Counted from the first letter of the stretch, positions 48,033 to 58,786 are shown. The stretch is 64,000 nt of DNA from Rhodobacteraceae bacterium IMCC1909 (GCA_030704425.1 JAPDHM010000001.1:1612001-1676000), one strand, 5' to 3'. Translations and numbers: made by a program. The notes: generated by a model from the letters alone, not told the origin.

Positions 48033-49112
48033 ATGGACGATTTTATCATCATTGGCGGCGGCATTGCTGGCATTTCAGCCGCAGCGCGCTTGTCGGAGCA
48101 TGGGACTTGCCGGGTCTTGGAACGCGAAGTGCATTTGGCCTATCACAGCTCCGGGCGCTCGGCGGCGCTCTATGAGGAAAATTACGGCAGCCCTTCGACA
48201 ATCGCGCTTGCAAAAGCTGGGCGCGCCGATTGGGATGATTTTCTGGACGGCGTACTTAGCCCACGCGGCTTTATGCTTTTGTGCCTGCGCGGTGAAGAAA
48301 CCCAGTTTGATGCGGACCGGCGGCATATGGATCTGACCGAAATTTCGATGGCAGAAGCCCAAGCGCGCGTGCCGATCCTCAACCTCCAGGAGGTTTTGCG
48401 CGCAGCCTGCAGCACCACCGCGCAGGATATTGACACCGACATGATGTTGCAGCGCTTTGCCAAACTCTTGCGCAGAAATGGCGGGGTAATTGAAACGCAT
48501 CAATCCGTTCAAGCCATTCAGAAAATTGCTGGCGGATGGCAGGTCACCTGCCAAGAGCAGACATTCAAGGCGCGCCGGTTGATTAACGCGGCAGGGGCTT
48601 GGGGCGATGAGATCGCCGCACTGGCCGGACTTGCACCCATTGGGTTGACACCGATGCGCCGCAGTGTGGCACGACTGGCCGCGCCAGGCGGGCATGATCC
48701 TTCGACCTGGCCCATGCTGTTTGGCCCCGGTGAGCGGTGGTATGCCAAGGCCGACGCGGGTGCATTGATTGTCTCGCTGGCGGAAGAGACCCCCTGCCCA
48801 CCCATGGATGCTTGGCCAGATGATCAGGATCTGGCCGAAGCTTTGGCGCGTTATCAAGATTATGTGACCGAAGAGGTGACGCGGCCTATATCGTCATGGG
48901 CTGGCCTGCGCACATTTGCGCCTGATCGCAATCTGGTCCTGGGTGCTGCGCCGCAAGAGGAGAGTTTCATCTGGGCCGTGGGACAAGGCGGATATGGATT
49001 TTTCACCGCCCCCGCCGCCTCGCAACTGGTGGCCGCGTCCGCGTTAGGCCGAAAACCGCAGCTGGCGGCTGAGATTGTCGCGCAGCTAAGCCCGGCGCGC
49101 TTTGTCGCCTGA
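48033..49112 (+). CDS. FAD-dependent DadA-like oxidoreductase
   Basis: A 359-residue flavoprotein of the DAO superfamily. The dinucleotide-binding motif FIIIGGGIAGISAAARL lies at residues 4-20, HSSGRSAALYEENYGS near 40 is the second flavin contact, and GQGGYGFFTAPAA near 325 is the C-terminal flavin motif. Relatives oxidise D- or N-methyl amino acids or related amines. The ATG at 48033 lies just after the preceding terminator, so it needs its own promoter or read-through. The substrate cannot be told from sequence. Confidence 0.85.
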   Translation: MDDFIIIGGGIAGISAAARLSEHGTCRVLEREVHLAYHSSGRSAALYEENYGSPSTIALAKAGRADWDDFLDGVLSPRGFMLLCLRGEETQFDADRRHMDLTEISMAEAQARVPILNLQEVLRAACSTTAQDIDTDMMLQRFAKLLRRNGGVIETHQSVQAIQKIAGGWQVTCQEQTFKARRLINAAGAWGDEIAALAGLAPIGLTPMRRSVARLAAPGGHDPSTWPMLFGPGERWYAKADAGALIVSLAEETPCPPMDAWPDDQDLAEALARYQDYVTEEVTRPISSWAGLRTFAPDRNLVLGAAPQEESFIWAVGQGGYGFFTAPAASQLVAASALGRKPQLAAEIVAQLSPARFVA

Positions 49113-49165
49113 CGTCACCAATCTGCAAGAACTGAGGGGGGGCGTGAAGCCCCTCCCTTTGGATA

Positions 49166-51664
49166 TTATCCATCCATCCGGATGGTGGCATTGCTGGGAT
49201 CATACGGACTGTCTTGCACAACTTCGCAATCCCAAAGACTGTTAAGCATTTTCACCTGCAACTTAGTACCAGGCACAGCGAGTTCTGGCGGCAGGTAGCC
49301 CATGCCGATAGATTTCTCAAAATGGATCGAATATCCGCCGGAGGTGAGGCGGCCAACTCGGGTCTCGCCATGATACAATGCTTCGCGGCCCCATGGATCT
49401 GCATCCTCCGGCCCGTCAATCAAAAGTGTGCAACATTTAACCCGGACCCCAAGCGCCTCCATCGCCGCTTTGCCATGAAACTCTTTCGACAGATCCACAA
49501 AGCGTGGCAGATCAGCCTCGAGCGGCGTGGCATCACGCCCCAGCTCTGTTCCGAAAGCGCGATAGGACTTTTCCTGCCGCAGCCAGTTTTGCGCCCGCGC
49601 GCCCACCAATTTCATGCCGTGTTTTGCACCGGCTTTTTCCAGCAGGTCAAAGAGATAGTTCTGCATTTCCATAGGATGATGCAGCTCCCAACCCAGCTCT
49701 CCCGTATAGGCGACGCGGATCGCATTGACCGGGCACATGCCCAGCTCAATTTGCCGTGCTGAAAGCCAAGGAAAGCGCCTGTTGGAAAGTGCCGTGGCCG
49801 GATCTGGATCGTTAATCACATCGCGCAAAACATCGCGCGCCTTGGGGCCTGCAAGGGCGAAAACCCCCCATTGGGTGGTGACGTCTTGCAGCTCAATGCG
49901 GCCAAATTCAGCCTCTTTATCCTCAATCGCCTTTTTCAGGTAATCTTGATCATAAGCACTCCATGCCCCCGCTGAGACCAAATAATATTCCTGCTCGGAG
50001 AGGCGCACAATGGTGTATTCCGTGCGCGTGGTGCCATGGCCTGTCAAAGCATAGGTGAGATTGATGCGGCCCACGCGCGGCAGTTTATTGCAGGTGAACC
50101 AGTCGAGAAACGCTGTCGCGCCGGGGCCTTTGACGATATGTTTGGTAAAGGCTGTTGCATCCACAAGCCCGACCCCTTCGCGGATGGCGCGCGCCTCTTC
50201 GACCGCGTATTTCCACCAGGCTCCACGGCGGAAACTGCGGGACTTTTCATCAAAATCTTCGAGCGCGTCCAGCGGACCGAAATAATTGGGACGCTCCCAG
50301 CCGTTGATCCAACCAAACTGAGCTCCGCGAGCCTTTTGCCGATCATAGGCCGGCGCCGTGCGCAAAGGCCGCGCGGCAGGGCGCTCTTCATCGGGGTGGT
50401 GCAGAACATAGACATGGTCATAGCATTCTTCGTTTTTGCGCATGGCAAATTCTGTGGTCATCCAATTGCCGTAGCGTTTGGGGTCTAGGCTGGCCATGTC
50501 AATCTCAGCCTCCCCATCCACCATCATCTGCGCCATATAATAGCCGGTGCCGCCCGCAGCTGTAATTCCAAAGCTAAACCCCTCGGCCAGCCACATATTG
50601 CGCAGGCCCGGCGCTGGACCCACCAGCGGGTTGCCATCGGGCGTATAACAAATTGGCCCGTTGAAATCATCTTTCAGCCCGCTTTCCTCGCAGGAAGGCA
50701 CGCGGTGAATCATCGCCATGTATTGCTCTTCAATCCGCTCCAGAGCGAGCGGGAAAAGGTCGGCGCGGAAGCTGTCTGGCACCCCATGTTCAAAGCGCGC
50801 CGGGGCTTCTTTTTCATACACTCCAAGAATCCAACCGCCACGTTCCTCGCGCACATAGCTTTGCGCATCTGCATCGCGGATCACCGGATGTTCAGGATTG
50901 CCCTCAGCGCGGTAGGCCACCAATGCCGGATCTTGCTCCAATACAACAAATTGATGTTCAACCGGAATGGCTGGAATTTTGATGCCCAACATTTTTGCTG
51001 TGCGCTGCGCGTGATTGCCAGAGGCTGTGACCACATGCTCCGCTGTGATCACAATTTGCTCCTCCGAAGGCACAAGGTTTCCGCCCTTCTCCATCATTTT
51101 GGTGCAGGTCACTTCCCAGTGGCTCCCGGTCCAATTAAAACCATCCGCCTGCCACTTGCGCTCAATGCTCACGCCAAGTTGCCGCGCGCCCTTGGCCATA
51201 GCCATGGTCACATCGGCCGGGTTAATATAACCATCCGTGTTATGATAAATTGCTCCTTTGAGATCCTCTGTGCGAATGAGCGGCCATTTTGCTTTAATTT
51301 CATCCGGTGACATAAAGACATAGGGCACGCCGCAGGTTTCTGCGGTTGAGGCATAGAGACGATATTCATCCATCCGCTCCTCTGTTTGTGCCATCCGAAG
51401 ATTGCCCACCACCGCAAAACCCGCATTCAAACCGGTTTCCTCTTCAAGGGATTTATAAAAATCAACCGAGTACTTGTGGATATGCGTGGTTGCATAAGAC
51501 ATGTTGAACAGCGGCAAGAGCCCCGCCGCATGCCAGGTAGAGCCGGAGGTCAGCTCATCGCGCTCAATCAACATGGTATCCCAACCGCTTTTTCCAAGAT
51601 GGTAGGCAATGGAGGTCCCAACTGCCCCGCCACCGACAACCAATGCTTTTACTTGCGTCTTCAT
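49166..51664 (-). CDS. Dimethylglycine/sarcosine dehydrogenase-like flavoprotein
   Basis: An 832-residue two-domain enzyme. The N-terminal DAO-type FAD domain has VVGGGAVGTSIAYHLG at residues 9-24 and TSGSTWHAAGL at 39-49; the His at 45 corresponds to the covalently flavinylated His of dimethylglycine dehydrogenase. The C-terminal half, from about residue 420, is a GcvT/aminomethyltransferase-like folate domain that captures the released formaldehyde unit (YTGELGWELHHPMEM near 650). It would demethylate a methylated glycine such as dimethylglycine or sarcosine. AAGGAG lies about 9 bases before the ATG. The exact substrate is uncertain. Confidence 0.9.
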   Translation of the reverse strand: MKTQVKALVVGGGAVGTSIAYHLGKSGWDTMLIERDELTSGSTWHAAGLLPLFNMSYATTHIHKYSVDFYKSLEEETGLNAGFAVVGNLRMAQTEERMDEYRLYASTAETCGVPYVFMSPDEIKAKWPLIRTEDLKGAIYHNTDGYINPADVTMAMAKGARQLGVSIERKWQADGFNWTGSHWEVTCTKMMEKGGNLVPSEEQIVITAEHVVTASGNHAQRTAKMLGIKIPAIPVEHQFVVLEQDPALVAYRAEGNPEHPVIRDADAQSYVREERGGWILGVYEKEAPARFEHGVPDSFRADLFPLALERIEEQYMAMIHRVPSCEESGLKDDFNGPICYTPDGNPLVGPAPGLRNMWLAEGFSFGITAAGGTGYYMAQMMVDGEAEIDMASLDPKRYGNWMTTEFAMRKNEECYDHVYVLHHPDEERPAARPLRTAPAYDRQKARGAQFGWINGWERPNYFGPLDALEDFDEKSRSFRRGAWWKYAVEEARAIREGVGLVDATAFTKHIVKGPGATAFLDWFTCNKLPRVGRINLTYALTGHGTTRTEYTIVRLSEQEYYLVSAGAWSAYDQDYLKKAIEDKEAEFGRIELQDVTTQWGVFALAGPKARDVLRDVINDPDPATALSNRRFPWLSARQIELGMCPVNAIRVAYTGELGWELHHPMEMQNYLFDLLEKAGAKHGMKLVGARAQNWLRQEKSYRAFGTELGRDATPLEADLPRFVDLSKEFHGKAAMEALGVRVKCCTLLIDGPEDADPWGREALYHGETRVGRLTSGGYSIHFEKSIGMGYLPPELAVPGTKLQVKMLNSLWDCEVVQDSPYDPSNATIRMDG

Positions 51665-51872
51665 CGCGCACGACTCCTTTTTGCGTTGCGCATAGATTGC
51701 CCTAAGACGGCGTAAAAAGGGAAGTCGCGCCGACGTCCCAGTTGCAAAAACCGACCTCACAAGATTTTTCGCACCAAAATATATCATCCCAAGGCAGTTG
51801 TGTCGCTGCGAAGCGCCCTTGCAGCGCGTCATGTGCCGGGGTAAATGCGAGCCATGAGCCGTAGGGTGCACT

Positions 51873-52727
51873 ATGCAAATTTGCCCATCTAAACTTCGCA
51901 TTCGCCAGGAAATCGCCCAGCTGCGCGCGGCGGGGAAAACCATTGGCTTGGTTCCGACAATGGGGTTTTTGCACGACGGTCATGTACAACTGATGCGCCG
52001 GGCGGCGCAGAGCGCGGATGCGGTTGTCGCGACAATTTTTGTGAACCCGACCCAATTTGGCCCAAATGGAGATCTCGACCGGTATCCCCGCGATTTGGAT
52101 CGCGATTTAGCACTTTTGCGCGCCGAGGGTGTGGCCGCCGTCTTTACCCCCAGCCCCGAGGAAATGTACCTGCCCGGCGCTGATGCCATTGTGGATGTGC
52201 CCAGTCTCTCAGGAATATTGCAGGGCGCTGTGCGGCCGGGACATTTTCAAGGGGTTGCGACAGTCGTGAGCAAATTGTTCAATATCACCCAACCGGATGT
52301 GGCTGTATTTGGTGAAAAAGACTATCAACAGCTGGCTCTCATTCGAAAAATGGTTCGCGATTTGGACATCCCAGTACGCATCCTGGGCCATCCGACGGCA
52401 CGGGAGGCCGATGGTCTGGCCATGTCATCTCGCAATGTCCGCTTGAGCCCAGCGCAGCGCGCAGCGGCGCCCATTCTCAACGCTGCCCTAATCCAGGCCC
52501 AGCAGCATCCCCTCTCCAGCGCAGAAGCCTATATGACGCAGATCAGCCAGTATCTCGCAGAAGAACCTCTATGTGATATCAAATCGGTTGAGATCTGTGA
52601 CAGTGAAGATCTTTCCCCACTCTCAGGCCCATTGCGCCACTCCGCCGTGATCTTGCTGGCGGTGGCCTTTGGCGATGTGCTATTGATTGATCAGCGGGTG
52701 ATCGACCCCGGAAAGGACAGCTCATGA
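51873..52727 (+). CDS. panC: Pantothenate synthetase
   Basis: A 284-residue enzyme that condenses pantoate and beta-alanine with ATP to give pantothenate. [15 protein letters not shown] near residues 27-41 contains the HxGH motif, [16 protein letters not shown] near 148 the second nucleotide motif, and SSRNVRLS near 185 the KMSKS-like site. The ATG follows AGGG. It overlaps panB by four bases; together with coaBC at 57.6 kb the window covers three steps of CoA synthesis. Confidence 0.96.
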   Translation: MQICPSKLRIRQEIAQLRAAGKTIGLVPTMGFLHDGHVQLMRRAAQSADAVVATIFVNPTQFGPNGDLDRYPRDLDRDLALLRAEGVAAVFTPSPEEMYLPGADAIVDVPSLSGILQGAVRPGHFQGVATVVSKLFNITQPDVAVFGEKDYQQLALIRKMVRDLDIPVRILGHPTAREADGLAMSSRNVRLSPAQRAAAPILNAALIQAQQHPLSSAEAYMTQISQYLAEEPLCDIKSVEICDSEDLSPLSGPLRHSAVILLAVAFGDVLLIDQRVIDPGKDSS

Positions 52728-53536
52728 GCACGCAAATCCCCATCAATCGCATCACTTGCCCCCAGATCAGCAGCCGCAAAGGCGGCACGCCGATTGTCAG
52801 CCTCACCAGCTATCACGCCCATACGGCCGCCATTGTAGATCGCTATGCAGATTTCATCTTGGTCGGGGACAGCTTGGGCATGGTCATGCATGGGATGGAG
52901 AGCACCCTTGGGGTGCCGCTCGATCTCATGATTATGCATGGCAAGGCCGTTGTGACCGGCACAAAACGCGCTTTGATCGTGGTGGATATGCCTTTCGGCA
53001 CCTATGAGGAAAGCCCCGAGGTGGCCTTTCGCAATGCCGCCCGGATCATGAAGGAAACCGGCTGCGGAGCGGTGAAGCTCGAAGGCGGCCAGCGCATGGC
53101 TCAAACCATCAAATTTCTGGTCGAACGCGGGATTCCCGTCATAGCCCATATTGGCCTCACCCCACAATCCAGCCACACCATGGGAGGATTCAAGACACAA
53201 GGCCGGGTCGAAGACAGCTGGAGCGGTCACGAACAGGATGCGCAGGCCGTCAGCGACGCGGGGGCTTTTGCGATTGTATTGGAAGGCATGGTCGAGCCAT
53301 TGGCTGCGAAGATCACTCGACAGATCCCCATTCCCACCATCGGTATTGGCGCTTCTGTGGACTGTGACGGGCAAATATTGGTCTTGGAAGATATGCTCGG
53401 CTTAAACCCGGGCGTTGCCCCTAAATTCGTCAAACTCTACGGCGATCTTGGCGCGCAAATCGAAAAATCTGTTGCAGATTATGCCGACGAGGTGCGACAC
53501 CGCAGCTTCCCCGGCGAAGATCACATATATCGCTAG
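52724..53536 (+). CDS. panB: 3-methyl-2-oxobutanoate hydroxymethyltransferase
   Basis: This 270-residue TIM-barrel enzyme transfers a hydroxymethyl group from methylene-tetrahydrofolate to ketoisovalerate, giving ketopantoate. [17 protein letters not shown] near residues 46-62 carries the metal-binding Asp, and [11 protein letters not shown] near 117 and [15 protein letters not shown] near 206 are further signatures. Translational coupling to panC is indicated by the ATGA overlap. Family length is 260-275. Confidence 0.96.
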   Translation: MSTQIPINRITCPQISSRKGGTPIVSLTSYHAHTAAIVDRYADFILVGDSLGMVMHGMESTLGVPLDLMIMHGKAVVTGTKRALIVVDMPFGTYEESPEVAFRNAARIMKETGCGAVKLEGGQRMAQTIKFLVERGIPVIAHIGLTPQSSHTMGGFKTQGRVEDSWSGHEQDAQAVSDAGAFAIVLEGMVEPLAAKITRQIPIPTIGIGASVDCDGQILVLEDMLGLNPGVAPKFVKLYGDLGAQIEKSVADYADEVRHRSFPGEDHIYR

Positions 53537-53566
53537 ACGATGAGACGCCGCATCTGGACAGGTATA

Positions 53567-54079
53567 ATGATGACAAAAGAATGGCAAAAAATTCTCAGCG
53601 TAATTTTCTGCATCACGCTCTGCGCCGGGCCAGGGCTTGCGGGTGCGCCGCAAAAGGGCCCTGTCACCCAATTGCCCATACCGCGTTACGTGTCCCTAAA
53701 GACCAGTGAAGGCAATGTGCGGCGCGGACCGTCTCTGAGCCACCGCATTGATTGGATCTTGAAATTGCGCAACATGCCACTGCAGGTGGTGGCAGAACAT
53801 GGTCATTGGCGCAAAGTGCTCGATTTTGAGGGTGCGGGCGGATGGATCCATTATTCGCTTCTGTCGGGCGGACGCACCGTCATGATCGTGCAGGATCATG
53901 TGGATCTGCGCAATCAACCGACAGATGAAGCCCTAACCACCGCCCGGCTTCAGCGCAACGTATTGGCGCGACTTTTGTCCTGCAAGCCCGATTGGTGCCG
54001 GCTGTCATCGGCAGGATACAAAGGCTGGGCCCCAAAGACCGCGCTTTGGGGCGTTACAGAGACTGAGATCTTTGACTAA
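53567..54079 (+). CDS. Exported SH3-domain protein
   Basis: A protein of about 170 residues with a likely signal peptide (ILSVIFCITLCAGPGLAG) followed by two bacterial SH3-like segments: NVRRGPSLSHRIDWIL near residues 50-65 with GGWIHYSLLSG near 92, and VDLRNQPTDEA near 112 with KGWAPKTALWG near 155. Such periplasmic proteins are thought to bind cell-wall or protein ligands. The ATG at 53567 follows ACAGGT; an in-frame ATG at 53540, nearer panB but lacking a ribosome site, is also possible. It ends one base before the stop of the convergent peptidase gene. Confidence 0.78.
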   Translation: MMTKEWQKILSVIFCITLCAGPGLAGAPQKGPVTQLPIPRYVSLKTSEGNVRRGPSLSHRIDWILKLRNMPLQVVAEHGHWRKVLDFEGAGGWIHYSLLSGGRTVMIVQDHVDLRNQPTDEALTTARLQRNVLARLLSCKPDWCRLSSAGYKGWAPKTALWGVTETEIFD

Positions 54080-54080
54080 G

Positions 54081-56090
54081 CTACAATCCGCGATTGTGCA
54101 GCAAGGCCGTAGCATCCGGCAATTTTCCACGAAATGCCACATAAAGCTCTTGTGCATCCGCGCTGCCACCCCGCGACAAGATATTGTCCTGCAAAGCTCG
54201 TGCCCGTTCCAAATCAAACGGCCCACCCGCCTCCTCAAAGGATGCAAAAGCATCCGCATCCATCACCTCTGACCACATATAGCTATAATATCCGCTCGAA
54301 TAGCCATCGCCCGCGAACACATGGGCGAATTGCGGTGTCGCATGGCGCATCCCAATCGCCGCAGGCATGCCAATATCTGCCAATACTTCCGCCTGCTGCG
54401 ACATGGGATCTTGGGAAGCTGCAGTTTCATGGAAACTTAAATCCACAAGCGCAGAGGCTATATATTCTACGGTTTGAAATCCCATATCAAATGTCGCAGC
54501 CCCGAGCATACGTTTGAGCAAGTCATCCGGCATCGCCGCGCCAGTTTGCGCATGAATGGCAAATTTTTGCAAAACTTCAGGCACTTCAAGCCAATGCTCA
54601 TATAGCTGGCTTGGCAGTTCAACAAAGTCGCGCGCCACTGAGGTGCCAGAAACGGCCGAATAGCTGACGTCGCTCAACATCTGATGCAGCGCATGGCCAA
54701 ATTCATGGAACAAGGTGCGCGCATCGTCGAATGACAAAAGCGCAGGTGCCCCGCCGGAGGGTTTGGCAAAATTGCAAACATTGATCACAATGGGCGCGCG
54801 CGGGCTTGGCCTCTTGCGCTGGCTTTGCAACGCACTGCACCAAGCGCCCGATCTTTTGCCACTCCGGGCAAAGTAATCGCCAATGAACAAGGCGACATGC
54901 ACCCCGTTGCGGCATACCTCCCAAACCCTGGCATCCTTGTGATGCAAGGGCAGAGACAGCTCTTGAAACGTCAGGCCGAACAGGCGCTGCGCACAATCAA
55001 AAGCTGCTGCAATCATTTGATCCAATTGCAAATAGGGCTTCAATTCCGCCTCATCTAGATCGTGATCCGCCCGGCGGCGCTTTTGCGCATAATAACGCCA
55101 GTCCGAAGCCATAAGGGGGCCATTCAGCCCGTCTTCAGCCATCATTTGAGTCAAGATCGCCCCATCCGCCTCTGCCCGCGCCTTGGCCGGATGCCAGACC
55201 TGCATCAGAAGGTCACGCACACGGGCCGGTGTCTTGGCCATCTGAGTTTCCAATTTAAACTCTGCAAAACTCTCATAGCCAAGCAAGGCCGCCTGCTCTT
55301 GCCGCAGCTGCAAGGTTTCCCTGACAATCTCCCGATTGTCCGTCTCACCCCCATTCGTGCCCCGCGCTGCCCAGGCCTTATAAGCCGTCTCGCGCAGGTC
55401 GCGGCGGTCGGAAAATTCCAAAAACGGGACGATTAAAGACCGCGATAGGGTAACCACAGGCCCATCCAGGCCCTTCTCCTGCCCCGCCGCTTTTGCCGCC
55501 TGCAACACAAAATCAGGCAAGCCCGCGAGATCATCCGTCTGCAATGGCAGGGTCCAGTCCCTTTCATCAGCCAGCAAATTTTGCATGAAGGACGTGCCCA
55601 GGCTGGCAAGCCGCGATTTGATCTCGGCCATGCGCGCGGCCTCTGCCCCGGTCAGCTTGGCCCCGGCCCGAATGAAGTCCCGGCGCGTCAACATCAAAAC
55701 CTGCTCTTGCTCGGGCGACAATCCCAAAGAGGCACGACGCGACCAAAGATCTTCGATCCGCGCAAATAGGGCGACATCCGAAGTGACAGCCGAGGCATAG
55801 GCCGACAACTTCGGCGCGAAATCCCGTTGCAGCTCTTCGCGCAATGGCGTGCTATCGGTGCTAGCTAAGGTGTAAAACGCGGCGGCGAGCTGATTGAGCG
55901 GCTCTTCTGCCACTTCCTGCGCCTCAATGGTGTTTTCAAAGCTGGGCGCGTCTGAGCGCTTCGCAATGGCCTGCATTCCTGAGCGCGCTTGCGCCAAAGC
56001 TGCATCCATAGCGGGGGCAAAATCGGCGTCTGATATGGCATCAAAAGGCGCGAGGCCAAAAGGGGTGTTCCAGGGGTCAAGTAGGTTCAT
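54081..56090 (-). CDS. M3-family metallopeptidase (oligopeptidase A / Dcp type)
   Basis: A 669-residue cytoplasmic zinc peptidase that degrades oligopeptides such as cleaved signal peptides. The zinc motif HEFGH lies in TLFHEFGHALHQ near residue 460, with the third ligand Glu expected in the following DFVELPSQLYEHW segment near 487. GYSSGYYSYMWSEVMDADAF near 600 is the conserved C-terminal substrate region. The ATG at 56090 is chosen so as not to enter the moeB end; an ATG at 56105 is possible. Whether it acts as an endo-oligopeptidase or dipeptidyl carboxypeptidase is not decided. Confidence 0.92.
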   Translation of the reverse strand: MNLLDPWNTPFGLAPFDAISDADFAPAMDAALAQARSGMQAIAKRSDAPSFENTIEAQEVAEEPLNQLAAAFYTLASTDSTPLREELQRDFAPKLSAYASAVTSDVALFARIEDLWSRRASLGLSPEQEQVLMLTRRDFIRAGAKLTGAEAARMAEIKSRLASLGTSFMQNLLADERDWTLPLQTDDLAGLPDFVLQAAKAAGQEKGLDGPVVTLSRSLIVPFLEFSDRRDLRETAYKAWAARGTNGGETDNREIVRETLQLRQEQAALLGYESFAEFKLETQMAKTPARVRDLLMQVWHPAKARAEADGAILTQMMAEDGLNGPLMASDWRYYAQKRRRADHDLDEAELKPYLQLDQMIAAAFDCAQRLFGLTFQELSLPLHHKDARVWEVCRNGVHVALFIGDYFARSGKRSGAWCSALQSQRKRPSPRAPIVINVCNFAKPSGGAPALLSFDDARTLFHEFGHALHQMLSDVSYSAVSGTSVARDFVELPSQLYEHWLEVPEVLQKFAIHAQTGAAMPDDLLKRMLGAATFDMGFQTVEYIASALVDLSFHETAASQDPMSQQAEVLADIGMPAAIGMRHATPQFAHVFAGDGYSSGYYSYMWSEVMDADAFASFEEAGGPFDLERARALQDNILSRGGSADAQELYVAFRGKLPDATALLHNRGL

Positions 56091-56091
56091 A

Positions 56092-57141
56092 TCAAGACTT
56101 TCCATCCGAAGAATTTGCACCGCAAATCGGGCAATCGGCCCGCGGTTTGGTTTTTATCACTCGGTTTTGCGCATCGAGCACATTGTAGATCGCTATCTGG
56201 CCGCGCAATGGCGTGCCCGCGCCCAAGAGATATTTCAGCGCCTCAGCGGCCATGAGGCTGCCGATAATCCCCGGCAGGGCCGCAAAGACCCCGGCCTGCG
56301 CACAGCTGGGGGCCAACTCCGGCTTGGGCGCGCTGGGAAACACACATTGATAGCACGGACCAGAGCGCGCCGGATCAAACAGCGCCAGCTGCCCTTCCCA
56401 TTGGCTCAAGGCTCCGCTGACCAAGGGTTTTGCGCGCGCCACGCAGGCCGCGTTCACCACATAGCGCGTCTCGAAATTATCCGTGCCATCCAGCACGATA
56501 TCATATTGACCAATAAGCTCTTCAACACTCTCGCCTGTGAGACGATGGTTGTAGCTGTTGACAGCCACATAGGGATTTAGCTCGCCAATGGCCCGAGCCG
56601 CAGAGATGACTTTGGCGCGGCCAATATCTGCATCACGGTGAATAACTTGCCGCTGCAAGTTGCTGGCCGCCACTGTGTCATCATCCACAACACCGATGGT
56701 TCCAACCCCGGCAGCCGCCAAATATTGCAGCGCCGGCGCGCCAAGCCCGCCCGCACCGATCACCAAGACCTTGGCGCCGCGCAGACGCATCTGCCCTGCC
56801 CCGCCAATCTCGGGCATGACGATATGACGCGCATAGCGCTCCAGCTCGGCTTCAGACATCGCGTCATCTGCGGGGCGCACTGGCGGCGCCGCGCGGGAAC
56901 GCAATCTGCGCAGGCCCAGCCGATAGATCCAAATAATCGCCACAAAAGCCGCGATGATGGCCCAAAGCTCCCAGGAGCCTCCTGTGTTTTGTCGCAACGG
57001 ATGACCCGCGGGCAAAATCAGATGGGCTAAAATCACCCCCAAAAACACCGCTGCAATCATACCCCAGCGTTGCCGGTTGGGCGCGCCCATAGCCCAGCCA
57101 ATCCCCCAAAGAACCGCGCAAACGGTGCCAACCAATATCAT
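56092..57141 (-). CDS. moeB: Membrane-anchored MoeB/ThiF-type adenylyltransferase
   Basis: A 349-residue E1-like protein. The catalytic part from about residue 95 has [17 protein letters not shown], the ATP-binding motif [15 protein letters not shown] near 126-140, and [11 protein letters not shown] near 222. The zinc-binding Cys pairs are CYQC near 266 and CPIC near 340, as in MoeB proteins that activate the molybdopterin synthase small subunit. Unusually, the first 80 residues form about three hydrophobic helices, so the enzyme is probably membrane-bound. It starts inside the dut stop (ATGA) and lies two bases from the peptidase start. A ThiF role is possible. Confidence 0.88.
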   Translation of the reverse strand: MILVGTVCAVLWGIGWAMGAPNRQRWGMIAAVFLGVILAHLILPAGHPLRQNTGGSWELWAIIAAFVAIIWIYRLGLRRLRSRAAPPVRPADDAMSEAELERYARHIVMPEIGGAGQMRLRGAKVLVIGAGGLGAPALQYLAAAGVGTIGVVDDDTVAASNLQRQVIHRDADIGRAKVISAARAIGELNPYVAVNSYNHRLTGESVEELIGQYDIVLDGTDNFETRYVVNAACVARAKPLVSGALSQWEGQLALFDPARSGPCYQCVFPSAPKPELAPSCAQAGVFAALPGIIGSLMAAEALKYLLGAGTPLRGQIAIYNVLDAQNRVIKTKPRADCPICGANSSDGKS

Positions 57142-57599
57142 GAGCTGCGCCCTGTGGAGCCAAAGCCACCTGCACCACGGGGCGTCGTGTCGAGCTTTGA
57201 CACCTCGGCAAATTCGGCCTGAACCACGGGCGCCACAATCATTTGCGCAATGCGGTCCCCATGTCTGACAGCAAAAGCCTCAGTCGCTGTATTGAGCAAA
57301 ATCACCCCAAGCGGGCCTCGATAGTCACTGTCGATCGTTCCGGGAGCATTGGCCAAGGTGATCCCAAATTTCAGAGCAAGCCCAGATCGCGGGCGAATTT
57401 GCACCTCATAGCCCGTAGGTATGGCCAGGCGCAGCCCGGTGCCGATCAATGCCCGCCCACCAGGCTGCACAATGACATCCGCACGGTCGGGGAAATTAGC
57501 CCGAAGATCAGCGCCAGCCGCGCCCATGGTGGCATAGGCCGGAAAGCCAAAGCTAGCATCGGCCCCCGCCTCCCAGGTCATCTCAATAACAGGGTTCAC
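57138..57599 (-). CDS. dut: Deoxyuridine 5'-triphosphate nucleotidohydrolase
   Basis: This 153-residue trimeric dUTPase hydrolyses dUTP to dUMP, keeping uracil out of DNA and feeding thymidylate synthesis. The five motifs are in order: AGADLRANF near residue 28, [11 protein letters not shown] near 71, [19 protein letters not shown] near 83-101, [12 protein letters not shown] near 114 and the C-terminal lid [10 protein letters not shown]. It overlaps coaBC and moeB by four bases each; the dut-coaBC linkage is widespread in bacteria. Confidence 0.96.
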   Translation of the reverse strand: MNPVIEMTWEAGADASFGFPAYATMGAAGADLRANFPDRADVIVQPGGRALIGTGLRLAIPTGYEVQIRPRSGLALKFGITLANAPGTIDSDYRGPLGVILLNTATEAFAVRHGDRIAQMIVAPVVQAEFAEVSKLDTTPRGAGGFGSTGRSS

Positions 57600-58786
57600 G
57601 TCAATGCATCCGCGATGCGGAGCGCCAGCTGGCGCGCGACGTCGCTCTTGGGCATCTCATCCCAGGTTTCGGCTCCGGCCGCGCCGATGACCGTGACCTT
57701 GTTGCATGCGCCACCCATGATGCCGGTCTCAGGAGCCACATCATTGGCGACAATCCAATCGCAGCCCTTGCGCAAACGCTTTGCTGTAGCGTTTTCGATC
57801 ACATTTTCGGTCTCTGCTGCAAAGCCAACAACCAATTGCGGCCTCATCTCATGCGCTGAAACGCGCGCCAGAATATCTGGATTTTCAGCAAACTTTAAAA
57901 CCGGCAAATCGCCAGAGGATTTCTTTTTAATCTTTTGATCATGGGCGCCTGCAATGCGCCAATCCGCCACAGCCGCAGCAAAAACTGCCGCATCCACAGG
58001 CAAAAGCCTCTCAACCGCGGCCAACATCTCCTGCGCTGTTTGTACCGGATACACGTCAATCCCAGAGGGCGGCGGCACGCGCGCCGGACCTGTAACAAAG
58101 GTGACCCGCGCGCCCAGGTCGCGCAGGGCCTCTGCGAGAGCCGCACCCTGTGCGCCAGAGGAGCGATTGGCGATGTAGCGCACCGGATCAATCGGCTCAT
58201 GGGTAGGTCCAGAGGTGACCAGCACATGACGACCCTCAAGTGGACCGCTGTGGAAAAAGCCCGCGACCTGCGCCAAAATCTCATCCACTTCTGCCATGCG
58301 CCCCGGGCCGTATTCGCCACAGGCCATTTCGCCGTCATTAGGGCCGATGATCTGCACTCCATCCTCTTGCAACTGCTTCAAATTGCGCTGCGTGGCGGGG
58401 TGCTGCCACATGCGCACATTCATGGAAGGGGCAATCATCACAGGGGTATCTGTTGCCAAAAGCAGTGTTGTGGCCAGATCATCTGCCATTCCCTGCGTCA
58501 TTTTGGCCATGATTTGTGCCGTGGCCGGCGCCACAAGAACAAGATCCGCCGCACGCGACAGCTCTATATGCCCCATCTGCGCCTCTTCGGTCAGGTCGAA
58601 CAACTCAGTATAGACCTTGGACCGCGCAAGGGCCGCGATTGACAGGGGCGTGACGAATTGCGTGCCCGATTGCGTCAATACCGGCGTTACGCGCGCACCC
58701 TGTGCAATCAACCTGCGAATCAAATCTGGGATTTTGACCGCGGCAATACCGCCAGAGATGATTAAGAGAATGTGTTTTTCGTTCAT
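57596..58786 (-). CDS. coaBC: Bifunctional phosphopantothenoylcysteine decarboxylase / synthetase
   Basis: A 396-residue bifunctional CoA enzyme. The N-terminal flavin-dependent CoaC domain has [16 protein letters not shown] near residue 10 and the substrate-recognition APSMNVRMW near 117. The CoaB ligase domain starts near 187 with [24 protein letters not shown] and later [13 protein letters not shown] near 285. The reactions join cysteine to phosphopantothenate and decarboxylate the product. It heads the coaBC-dut-moeB unit of overlapping genes. Confidence 0.95.
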   Translation of the reverse strand: MNEKHILLIISGGIAAVKIPDLIRRLIAQGARVTPVLTQSGTQFVTPLSIAALARSKVYTELFDLTEEAQMGHIELSRAADLVLVAPATAQIMAKMTQGMADDLATTLLLATDTPVMIAPSMNVRMWQHPATQRNLKQLQEDGVQIIGPNDGEMACGEYGPGRMAEVDEILAQVAGFFHSGPLEGRHVLVTSGPTHEPIDPVRYIANRSSGAQGAALAEALRDLGARVTFVTGPARVPPPSGIDVYPVQTAQEMLAAVERLLPVDAAVFAAAVADWRIAGAHDQKIKKKSSGDLPVLKFAENPDILARVSAHEMRPQLVVGFAAETENVIENATAKRLRKGCDWIVANDVAPETGIMGGACNKVTVIGAAGAETWDEMPKSDVARQLALRIADALT

